A stretch of 64,000 nucleotides of DNA from Paenibacillus kyungheensis (GTDB lineage Bacteria > Bacillota > Bacilli > Paenibacillales > Paenibacillaceae): positions 2,022,001-2,086,000 of the forward strand of contig NZ_CP117416.1 of the NCBI RefSeq assembly GCF_028606985.1, in the 5' to 3' direction. The first letter of the stretch is position 1. Each line of letters starts with the position of its first letter. The translations under genes were made by a program, and so were the position numbers. The notes beneath the pieces are model-generated. The model did no database searches. It was not told the origin of the DNA and worked only from the letters and a program-made list of their open reading frames with translations. Positions 57,233-64,000 of this stretch are shown here, piece by piece.

Positions 57233-58687
57233 ATGGAATTAGAAAATAATCCAGTTACTAAGCGTTTAATTGAAAAAACTGAACGAGAATTAAATCATTT
57301 TTTAGATGATTTAGCTACACAATCAATAAACAAAATGTCTTCTTTGTTTGCTGGTTCTGGCGTGTCCCGAAATTCTGGACATGCGACTTGGGGATCTTTA
57401 TTTGAATCTTTAGCTACAGAATTGGAAATAAAACTTACAGAAAATACAGATTTATATAAAGTCGCCCAGTACTATGCTAATAAATATACGGAGCCACAAT
57501 TAAGAAGAAAAATTAATGAACAGATCAACAAATTCAAACCTGGAAATGAAATTTTAAGTGAATTAATTGATGTGAATTTCAATAATATCTGGACGACAAA
57601 TTATGATCCTTTAATCGAACAAGAATTGGATCGTCGATTTATTCCTCGTAATGTTATACATAATGAGAAAAACTTAGTCAATATTGATCGAAATGAAAAA
57701 GTGAATGTTTATAAGCTTAATGGTGATATTTCTGATTTGGAAAAAATGATATTAACTAAGAAGGACTATGATCATTATTCAAACAGTCATACTTTATTTT
57801 TAACATTTTTGAAAAAAGAACTAATTTCAAATACTTTTCTTTTTGTGGGTTATAGTTTCACAGACTCTCTTGTTCTGGATTGCCTTAGTTCAATAAATCA
57901 TTTACTCGGAGGAGTAGGAAATACACATTATGCTATCATGCTAGTAAATCAAGAAACAACAATTGAATTTGAGCATATGGTGGACGATCTTAAACAAAGA
58001 TATAACATTCAAGCTATTTGTATAACAAAAGATAATATAATCCCTCTTTTAAAAAAATTAAATTCTAGAATCCGGGAAAAAAAGGTGTTTATATCTGGTG
58101 CATATGACAAAGTTGCAAATGAAGTGGTGACTCAATCAGATCAATTATCGCAAGCTTTAGTAATTTCATTGTTAAAAAAAGGATATAGAATATCTACAGG
58201 AGTGGGAAAACGTTTAGGTACTTTAATTACTGGATACTCCTATCAATATTTAGCAGAACAAGGTATTCAGAATAAGGATAAATATCTTTCAATGAGACCT
58301 TTTCCTTTTCATAAAGATCTTTCACAAGATAAAAAACAAGAATATAGAATTAGTATGCTACATGATTGTAGTGCTGCTATATTCTTATTTGGTCAAAGCA
58401 AGAAAACTACTGAACAAGGTTCTATTGAAAAAACAGGACATTACAGTGAAGGTGTTTATCATGAATTCTTACTTGCGAAAGAGCGCAACATGACAATTAT
58501 TCCGGTTGGAAGTACAGGATACGAAGCAGAAGTAATTTGGAGAGAAGTCAACGAGAATATCAATGAATTCCCATATCTTTCACAAACAATAAATGCACTA
58601 ATGACAGAAAAAGATCCTGAAAAAATAGCCGACATTATTTTACACATCCTTAACGAGGTTGCCGAGAATAAACGTGCCCACCAATAG
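57233..58687 (+). CDS. thsA: ThsA-like SIR2-SLOG protein of a Thoeris antiphage system
   Basis: 484 residues, close to known ThsA. Residues about 36-280 are a SIR2 domain: FAGSGVSRNSG (39-49), WTTNYDPLIE (120-129) and FLFVGYSFTDS (202-212). Residues about 284-475 are a SLOG domain: KVFISGAYDK, STGVGKRLGTLITG, MRPFPF and IIPVGSTGYEAE, which in ThsA senses the cyclic ADP-ribose signal made by ThsB and triggers NAD+ depletion. Oddity: the catalytic His expected in YK-x-HGD is Asn163 (YKLNGD). ATG 57233 has GGAGG 8 bases upstream; the frame is open from TTG 57218. The 3' end overlaps thsB by 48 bases on the other strand. Confidence 0.9.
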   Translation: MELENNPVTKRLIEKTERELNHFLDDLATQSINKMSSLFAGSGVSRNSGHATWGSLFESLATELEIKLTENTDLYKVAQYYANKYTEPQLRRKINEQINKFKPGNEILSELIDVNFNNIWTTNYDPLIEQELDRRFIPRNVIHNEKNLVNIDRNEKVNVYKLNGDISDLEKMILTKKDYDHYSNSHTLFLTFLKKELISNTFLFVGYSFTDSLVLDCLSSINHLLGGVGNTHYAIMLVNQETTIEFEHMVDDLKQRYNIQAICITKDNIIPLLKKLNSRIREKKVFISGAYDKVANEVVTQSDQLSQALVISLLKKGYRISTGVGKRLGTLITGYSYQYLAEQGIQNKDKYLSMRPFPFHKDLSQDKKQEYRISMLHDCSAAIFLFGQSKKTTEQGSIEKTGHYSEGVYHEFLLAKERNMTIIPVGSTGYEAEVIWREVNENINEFPYLSQTINALMTEKDPEKIADIILHILNEVAENKRAHQ

Positions 58688-59389
58688 TAAGAAAAGGCTC
58701 TCAATCATTAATATGTCTCTCAAGTCTACTTCTAGTGAAAGTTTCGTTTCGTTAAATAACTTTTTGAAGCCAGCTGTGTAATAAGCAGGAGCATTACTTA
58801 AATCGTAATTACATTCTATATACGAACAGCCAGCATATAGTAAAGCTATTCGAGAATTAAAATTTTTTTCATCTAATTCTAAATAAGATCGAAGTAAGAT
58901 TAAAATATAAGAATCATATTCCATGTTGTTCATTTTCTTTTCTAAAGAAGGAAAACTTTGACTTTCATGCTTCATCAAATCATCTGAAAGAAATTTACAA
59001 ATAATATGGTTGCAGGTTGAACGAACATCGATAGAAGGAGTAATTTCTTTATATACTAAATTTTTTAGCCAATCGTATTTTGGAGGAACTTCGCTTGCAG
59101 ACAGATTAAAAAATATAGGGAAAATGTGCATAGTACCATTTAAATATTTCTGATACATTAAATCGATTTCTTCATTTGCACAGTAAGACTGAATTGAATT
59201 TGGACTTAGAATTATGATTCCATATGAAGACTCTTCAACGCCTTCTACAAAATTTTTATGATTGCGTTCATCTCCTAAAAGCATTTGATCGCGATCATAC
59301 CATACAGGAATACGGTAATTTCTGATATGGTATAGGATTGCTTCTACTATATGATGGCGATCTTTACTTGAAAAACAAAAAAATATCAT
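58640..59389 (-). CDS. thsB: ThsB-like TIR-domain protein of a Thoeris antiphage system
   Basis: 249 residues. TIR domain at about 1-140: IFFCFSSKDR (box 1), IPVWYDRDQMLLGD (30s loop) and SYCANEEIDLMY, whose Glu73 (or 74) is at the catalytic position for NAD+ cleavage. In Thoeris, ThsB senses phage and makes a cyclic ADP-ribose isomer that activates ThsA. The last 110 residues are a helical extension not seen in the shorter ThsB proteins, ending in a hydrophobic stretch (IESLFLLLVGTFILG). AAAGGAGA precedes the ATG. Convergent with thsA, unlike the usual operon order. Confidence 0.85.
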   Translation of the reverse strand: MIFFCFSSKDRHHIVEAILYHIRNYRIPVWYDRDQMLLGDERNHKNFVEGVEESSYGIIILSPNSIQSYCANEEIDLMYQKYLNGTMHIFPIFFNLSASEVPPKYDWLKNLVYKEITPSIDVRSTCNHIICKFLSDDLMKHESQSFPSLEKKMNNMEYDSYILILLRSYLELDEKNFNSRIALLYAGCSYIECNYDLSNAPAYYTAGFKKLFNETKLSLEVDLRDILMIESLFLLLVGTFILGNLVKDV

Positions 59390-59441
59390 AGGTTTCTCCT
59401 TTTCAATATGTAATCATATGAATCTAATTTATTTTGCACAC

Positions 59442-59480
59442 TAAAAGACCTCCAAATAATTCATAGTTATTTGGAGGTCT
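59442..59480 (-). repeat. right inverted repeat, candidate recombinase site and xer-gene terminator
   Basis: Bases 59442-59474 repeat the left copy in inverted orientation. The full core is 13-base perfect arms (GACCTCCAAATAA and its complement) around a 7-base spacer, TTCATAG. The last codons and TAA stop of the recombinase gene (59467-59469) lie in the outer arm. On the minus strand the hairpin is followed by TTTTA, so it may also terminate recombinase transcription before thsB. Confidence 0.75.
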
Positions 59481-60411
59481 CTAATCGATTTCTAGGGTTG
59501 AATTTTGTTAATACTGCGCGCTTTCTTTTAACAGATACCTCTGTATAAATCTCCGTTGTACTCACACTGGAATGCCCTAATATTTCTTGAACTGCTCTCA
59601 AATCGGCTCCATTTTCTAACAATTGAGTAGCAAAAGAATGACGTAAGTAATGTGGGGTAGCACTTTGATTAATTTTTGCCATCTCTTTATATTTACAGAA
59701 AATATCCTCAATACCATAGATCGATAAGCCGTTTCCGTATTTATTTAGAAATAAACAGTCGTCTTTTGGATGAAAAGCTTCTCTTACTTTAAGCCAGTCT
59801 TGAATCTTATCGAGGAGTTCTTTGCTAGATAGATAAAGCAATCGTTCTTTGCGTCCTTTGCCAAAGATAACAACGACTCGATTGCGTAAATCAAGGTCTT
59901 TTAGTCGAATCTGAACCAATTCCCCAATACGAATACCTGTGGAAAAGAGTAAGTCTATAATGGCATCATTTCGTATACTCAAGCGCGTGCTGAATTCTGT
60001 TTTTAAGCGGTTGCGATCATGCTCTGGGGCAGATAATAAACGTTTGATTTCATTGGTTGGTAACGTTTTTGGAATACGCTTAGCCGTTTTGAATCGTTTA
60101 CCGAAATTGATTAATGGGGATTGATCGATCCAGTTTTTTTGATCCAAAAATAAGAAAAATCCTTTAAAGGATATATATTTCCGTTTGATGGTAGAATCTT
60201 TTAAAAGATTCAAGTGACTCAATGTATTGAAATATAAATAGATTTCCGCTTCGGTCACAACTTCGATCTGATTCTCTACTAGCCAATCATGGAACATATT
60301 CAAATCGTATAGATAAGCTTTGATCGATTTTGGTGATAAATTTTTTTCGATCAATAAATAATTGACATACTTTGCGATATAATCGTTTAAATCAATCCTA
60401 GATACTAACAA
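59467..60411 (-). CDS. tyrosine-family site-specific recombinase (XerC/D-like)
   Basis: 314 residues. N-terminal SAM-like core-binding domain (about 10-90, VNYLLIEKNLSPKSIKAYLYDLNMF) and catalytic domain (about 115-300) with every key residue: Arg161 (TGIRIGEL), Lys185 (GKGRKER), His254 and Arg257 (HYLRH), His280 (LGHSS) and nucleophile Tyr289 (TEIYTEV). TTG start 7 bases after AGGAGG (60417-60422); the ATG right after that site runs into a stop. It is not a chromosome-dimer XerC/D by context, since it is tied to the inverted repeats. Transcription points toward thsB. Confidence 0.92.
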   Translation of the reverse strand: MLVSRIDLNDYIAKYVNYLLIEKNLSPKSIKAYLYDLNMFHDWLVENQIEVVTEAEIYLYFNTLSHLNLLKDSTIKRKYISFKGFFLFLDQKNWIDQSPLINFGKRFKTAKRIPKTLPTNEIKRLLSAPEHDRNRLKTEFSTRLSIRNDAIIDLLFSTGIRIGELVQIRLKDLDLRNRVVVIFGKGRKERLLYLSSKELLDKIQDWLKVREAFHPKDDCLFLNKYGNGLSIYGIEDIFCKYKEMAKINQSATPHYLRHSFATQLLENGADLRAVQEILGHSSVSTTEIYTEVSVKRKRAVLTKFNPRNRLETSK

Positions 60412-60941
60412 TTTTCATCCTCCTGTGTCTCCAACAACTTCAATTTCTTCTCTACATTACATAATCTTTAAAATACAGATTCTCCATTATACCAAAATCA
60501 ATCATTTTAACATGTATCGATTTATGTGGTACCACAGTATTTGTTATTTCACTTTGCAAAAGTAATTCAACAGAATTATGATCTAGACTTTTAATGCTTG
60601 CAGATGTATGGCGATCATTGAAAGTCTTTTTAGCATGTCTACACCTACAACCTACATTTACATACTCAAGCATCGATTTTGAATGTATGTACTATATAAA
60701 CTGCCAACCATTCAAGCTCAAAGTAGCACTATTTTATTAATTACATATTAAATCTAAACAAAAATAGTTTTCAATATTTACGAAAACCTATATTTCGACA
60801 TATTTTGCGAAAATAAATTGTTTCTATACTCAGAAGTGTCAGTGATATAGACGTCTAAACAACTTTGGATAACTAACGTTTAAGAAATAAGCGCTTTGTA
60901 AAAGTACATATGTTCAGATCAGTGAGAGAAAGGAATGAATT
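60412..60941. other. 530-base non-coding region between the recombinase and ABC importer genes
   Basis: Strongly A+T-rich. It must hold the recombinase promoter (minus strand) and the importer promoter (plus strand; TATACT at 60825-60830 with a weak -35 is a candidate). I see no third copy of the inverted repeat, no tRNA and no supported small gene. Confidence 0.5.
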
Positions 60942-61766
60942 ATGAAGTGGTATTTACATGCGTTAGGTAAACGCAAAATTGTAGAGTTTTTGTTGTTGAT
61001 CGTCTTTGTGATTTTTTTTCTGGGACCATTGCTAAATTTATTGATATTGGCTGTATCTGGTAAGTGGCAGTACCCGTCAGCTTTACCACAGAGCTGGTCG
61101 CTACAATGGTGGCAATTTGTGTTGAGTCAGGATGATGTGTTGCAGTCTATTTCGCTCTCTTTTCTGATTGCGACGGTGGTGACGGTATGTTCGATTATTG
61201 TGTGTGTACCAGCTGCTTACGCTTTTGCACGCATCTCATTTCCGCTGAGTAAATGGTTTTTATTTTCGTTTTTGCTTACTCATGCATTTCCAAAAATGGG
61301 CTTGTATGTCTCTATTGCTGTTCTGTTTTACAAATTCGGCTTAATGAATACTTTTGTAGGCATTGTACTGATTCATATGGTTAACACTTTGATGTATATG
61401 ACATGGATTCCAGCGTCTGCTTTTCGCAGTGTGCATCAAGCTCAAGAAGAATCGGCACGCGATGTAGGAGCAGGCCCGATTCGAGTATTTTGGAAAATTA
61501 CATTCCCGATGGCTTTTCCTGGTATTATGGTTGCTTCGATTTTCACCTTTTTAGCTTCATTGGATGAAGCGCAAGGCACGTTGTTGGTGGGGATTCCTGA
61601 TTTTAAAACGATGCCGATTATTATGTACTCTATTATCGCAGATTATCCGAATACGACAGGTGCTGTATTCTCTGTAATTTTGACATTACCGACAGTGATT
61701 CTGTTAGTAGCTGCCCGCAAATTTGTAAGTGCAGATGTATTATCTGGTGGGTTTCAAGTGAAATAA
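60942..61766 (+). CDS. ABC importer permease (PotC/FbpB-like, MetI fold)
   Basis: 274 residues, six membrane segments. The binding-protein-dependent permease EAA loop is clear (QEESARDVGAGPIRVFWKITFP, about 170-190), where the ATPase docks. AGAAAGGA precedes the ATG. It is followed after one base gap by the ATPase gene and then the binding protein. Only one permease is visible here; the partner permease, if needed, may lie beyond the window. Substrate unknown. Confidence 0.88.
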   Translation: MKWYLHALGKRKIVEFLLLIVFVIFFLGPLLNLLILAVSGKWQYPSALPQSWSLQWWQFVLSQDDVLQSISLSFLIATVVTVCSIIVCVPAAYAFARISFPLSKWFLFSFLLTHAFPKMGLYVSIAVLFYKFGLMNTFVGIVLIHMVNTLMYMTWIPASAFRSVHQAQEESARDVGAGPIRVFWKITFPMAFPGIMVASIFTFLASLDEAQGTLLVGIPDFKTMPIIMYSIIADYPNTTGAVFSVILTLPTVILLVAARKFVSADVLSGGFQVK

Positions 61767-61815
61767 AGTGGACTATATTGCAGATTCTATGGTTACCCAA
61801 GAAGCAGGAGGAGTT

Positions 61816-62880
61816 ATGAATACAATCATGCAGTCTCAATTATCTATTCGAAATATAAGCAAAATATTCAAAACAGGCGATGGTGTGAAAAATATTTCGC
61901 TTGAGATTGCCAAAGGCGAAATGGTGACATTACTGGGCCCATCGGGTTGCGGAAAAACCACTGTTTTACGATCGATTGGTGGCTTTTTGGAACCGGATAG
62001 TGGAGATATTTTAATTCGTGGGAACAGCATATTACAGTTGCCTCCTGAAAAAAGACCAACTGCTATGGTATTCCAAAGTTATAATCTGTGGCCACATATG
62101 ACGGTATATGAAAATTTGGCATTTGGTCTGAAAATCCGCAAATATACTAAGGCAGATATGGAGCGTGAAGTGAAAGCCGCTTTAGAAATGGTGCAACTCG
62201 GTAGTGCAGCAAGCAAGCATCCTACCCAGTTATCCGGTGGACAGCAACAGCGGGTGGCTCTAGCCAGAGCACTACTATTAAAGCCAGATGTATTACTGCT
62301 AGACGAACCTTTTTCCGCTCTGGATGCCAAGCTACGGATGGAGATGCGTGAAGAATTACGTGATATTCAGATGGCTACCGATATGACGATGGTTTTTGTA
62401 ACACATGATCAAGAAGAAGCTTTATCGATCTCAGACCGAATTGTAGTTATGCATGGTGGTCAGATTGAGCAATTGTCTACACCACAGGACATCTATGATA
62501 CGCCACAATCGCTGTTTGTCGCTAATTTTATCGGTCGTATCAATGTATTAAAGGGGGTGAGTGATGGACAGCATATTACAGTGGGTGGATTGCGTCTGCC
62601 TAATCCAAAGTTAGAATTGCCTATCGGACATTGTATCGTTGCTGTTCGTCCAGAAGACATGTACCTGTCTGAACAAGAAGAAGGCTTAACAGGTCATATT
62701 CGTCAGGTCATGGTACTCGGTCATTATGCAGAAGTATCAGTCAATTATGAAGAAGAAGTTCTTAAAGTATTTGTACCTCGTCAACAAGCGGCTACCTTAC
62801 ATCCAGGTCAACCGATATCGCTGATGTTTAGTAAAATGAATGTTTTTCCAGAAATCAGTGTATCGGAAGCAGACAAATAA
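61816..62880 (+). CDS. ABC importer ATP-binding protein (PotA/FbpC-like)
   Basis: 354 residues. Walker A GPSGCGKTT, Q-loop MVFQSYNLWP, signature LSGGQQQR, Walker B VLLLDEPFSALD and the switch His in FVTHDQEEA. A C-terminal TOBE domain (about 235-350, CIVAVRPEDMYL) is typical of spermidine, iron and carbohydrate importers. ATG 61816 has GCAGGAGGA just upstream; a GTG at 61768 in the same frame has none. Part of the permease-ATPase-binding protein operon. Confidence 0.92.
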   Translation: MNTIMQSQLSIRNISKIFKTGDGVKNISLEIAKGEMVTLLGPSGCGKTTVLRSIGGFLEPDSGDILIRGNSILQLPPEKRPTAMVFQSYNLWPHMTVYENLAFGLKIRKYTKADMEREVKAALEMVQLGSAASKHPTQLSGGQQQRVALARALLLKPDVLLLDEPFSALDAKLRMEMREELRDIQMATDMTMVFVTHDQEEALSISDRIVVMHGGQIEQLSTPQDIYDTPQSLFVANFIGRINVLKGVSDGQHITVGGLRLPNPKLELPIGHCIVAVRPEDMYLSEQEEGLTGHIRQVMVLGHYAEVSVNYEEEVLKVFVPRQQAATLHPGQPISLMFSKMNVFPEISVSEADK

Positions 62881-62937
62881 CAAGAAGCTCATGCTAAATT
62901 CATCTCAAAAGCAGTTATTTTAAAGGAGGATGTTCTT

Positions 62938-64000
62938 GTGTTAAACAAAGCAAAAATGAGTATTCTACTGATGGTTGGATTATGTATGGTTATGGCGTTA
63001 GCCGGATGTGGAGGCAAATCCGCGACCAACGAAGCCAATGCAAGTAGTTCTTCTGCAAACACCACAGAGATTTCTTTGTATACCAGTGGTTCGTTAAATG
63101 TAAAAGAATTATGGGAAACGTTAATTCCAGAGTTTGAAAAAGCTAATCCAACGATCAAAGTTAAATTGGTATATCTTCCATCCGGAACAGGTGGACAATC
63201 TGCACTGGATCGCCTTTTAGCTGCCAAGCAAAGTGGACAGACCAATGTAGATGTAGATCTATATGAAGGTAGTCTGGACGATATTACAAAAGGCAACAAA
63301 AATGGAATCTGGGCCAAATTAGATACAGCAAGTGTACCTAACCTCAAAAATATTGACACATCAATATTAAAACAAGTAAATGATATGGCTGTTCCTTACC
63401 GCGCTTCGTCAGTAGTACTGGCGTACAATAGCCAAAATGTACCTAACCCTCCGAAAACAGCAGACGAGTTATACGATTGGATTCGTCAACATCCCGGCAA
63501 ATTTGCTTATAATGACCCTTCTACAGGTGGAGCAGGTAGTTCATTTGTAACTACAGCCATTTACAATTTTTTACCCCCTGAAGATATGAATAGTAGTGAT
63601 CCTGCTATCGCACAGAAATGGGATCAAGGATTTAATTTGTTAAAACAATTAGGGCCGTCTATGTATCAGCAAGGAATCTATCCGAAAAAAAATCAAGGCA
63701 CACTCGATTTACTTGCTAATGGTGAAGTAGATATGGTTCCAGCATGGTCAGATATGGCACTAGAACAGATCAACAAACAGCTATTACCAGATACAACCAA
63801 GCTAACTCAGATCAGCCCTGCTTTTACAGGTGGCCCTGCGTATCTGATGGTGCCTGAAATGTCGACCAAAAAAGAAGCTGCACAAAAATTGCTTGATTAT
63901 ATACTTACACCGGAAGCTCAGACGATTGTAGTGAACAAAATGTACGGTTACCCTGGGATCAAATGGGATCTAATGTCTAAAGAATTACAAGATAAATTTG
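62938..64000 (+). CDS. ABC importer solute-binding lipoprotein (3' end outside window)
   Basis: Open from GTG 62938 to the end of the window (354 codons). AAAGGAGG precedes the GTG. Lipoprotein signal peptide with lipobox LAGC (Cys near residue 24), then a Ser/Ala/Asn-rich linker and a family 1 binding-protein fold (EISLYTSGSLNVKELWETLIPEFEKANP...). Segments such as AYNDPSTGGAGSSF and GGPAYLMVPEMS suggest anion or oxo-anion binding in the iron/phosphonate/polyamine group, but the ligand is not determined. Confidence 0.88.
   Translation, partial: MLNKAKMSILLMVGLCMVMALAGCGGKSATNEANASSSSANTTEISLYTSGSLNVKELWETLIPEFEKANPTIKVKLVYLPSGTGGQSALDRLLAAKQSGQTNVDVDLYEGSLDDITKGNKNGIWAKLDTASVPNLKNIDTSILKQVNDMAVPYRASSVVLAYNSQNVPNPPKTADELYDWIRQHPGKFAYNDPSTGGAGSSFVTTAIYNFLPPEDMNSSDPAIAQKWDQGFNLLKQLGPSMYQQGIYPKKNQGTLDLLANGEVDMVPAWSDMALEQINKQLLPDTTKLTQISPAFTGGPAYLMVPEMSTKKEAAQKLLDYILTPEAQTIVVNKMYGYPGIKWDLMSKELQDKF

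Larger units (their letters stand above)
57154..59474. mobile_element. candidate invertible or mobilisable Thoeris cassette
   Basis: A 2,321-base segment bounded by perfect 33-bp inverted repeats and holding only two convergent genes, thsA-like and thsB-like. A tyrosine recombinase gene lies immediately outside the right repeat and its stop codon is inside the repeat. Recombination between inverted sites would flip the segment, exchanging which gene lies next to the left flank and which next to the recombinase. Base composition is A+T-rich compared with flanking genes. No orientation switching can be seen from one sequence. Confidence 0.55.

Noticed and set aside
60452-60673. 73-codon minus-strand ORF upstream of the recombinase
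   Set aside because: No ribosome binding site before its start, no recognisable domain, and composition like the surrounding A+T-rich non-coding DNA.
57000-60940. A prophage or integrative element with tRNA attachment site
   Set aside because: No tRNA, direct repeats, structural phage genes or conjugation genes are present; only the recombinase and the two defence genes.

Overview
The window looks like a chromosomal segment of a low-GC, Gram-positive, spore-forming member of the Bacillales, most likely Paenibacillus or a close relative. The evidence is the gene order truB-ribF-rpsO-pnp, asd-dapG-dapA-rnj-spoIIIE and recA-recX-rny-ymdB-spoVS-miaB-ricA, strong AGGAGG-type ribosome binding sites with frequent TTG and GTG starts, a T-box leader, a Gram-positive SOS box, bacillithiol-type YpdA, and stalk-type (copper amine oxidase N-terminal) and SLH surface proteins. 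The species cannot be fixed from sequence alone. No rRNA, tRNA or CRISPR array was seen.

Layout. Positions 1-9.4 kb hold translation and RNA-turnover genes (truB end, ribF, rpsO, pnp), an M16 peptidase, dut, and the lysine/diaminopimelate genes asd-dapG-dapA. From 9.5 to 14.6 kb there is a possible structured RNA with its own promoter, then RNase J and the SpoIIIE/FtsK translocase. From 14.7 to 24.5 kb are a secreted stalk-domain protein, a pair of M16 peptidase-like proteins, an SDR oxidoreductase, a YmfK-like protein, a RodZ-like protein, yajQ, pgsA and cinA. From 24.5 to 34 kb are recA (SOS box), recX, rny, ymdB, spoVS (SigH-like promoter), pduL, an L,D-transpeptidase, miaB and ricA. From 34 to 42 kb are acetyltransferase and thioesterase genes, an NAD-salvage group (NrtR-like Nudix regulator, pncA, pncB), an oxidoreductase, moaB, a CobW-type metallochaperone and a cysteine-rich copper-binding protein. 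From 42 to 57 kb are a T-box-controlled argS, an SLH protein, an AI-2E-family permease, a chemoreceptor, a BmrCD-like heterodimeric ABC exporter with a leader peptide and attenuator, ypdA, and several small or hypothetical genes.

The accessory region is 57.0-60.9 kb and is visibly more A+T-rich than its surroundings. It holds a Thoeris-type antiphage pair: a SIR2-SLOG protein (ThsA-like) and a TIR protein (ThsB-like). Unlike ordinary Thoeris operons, the two genes are convergent with overlapping 3' ends and are enclosed by perfect 33-bp inverted repeats. Each repeat is built like a tyrosine-recombinase core site, and an intact tyrosine recombinase gene abuts the right-hand repeat, its stop codon lying inside it. 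I infer an invertible or recombinase-mobilised Thoeris cassette. The SIR2 domain has Asn where the catalytic His is expected.

The window ends in an ABC importer operon (permease, ATPase and a lipoprotein binding protein cut by the window edge). Several genes that sit in these blocks in Bacillus subtilis (spoVFA/spoVFB, tepA, ymfJ) are absent here.
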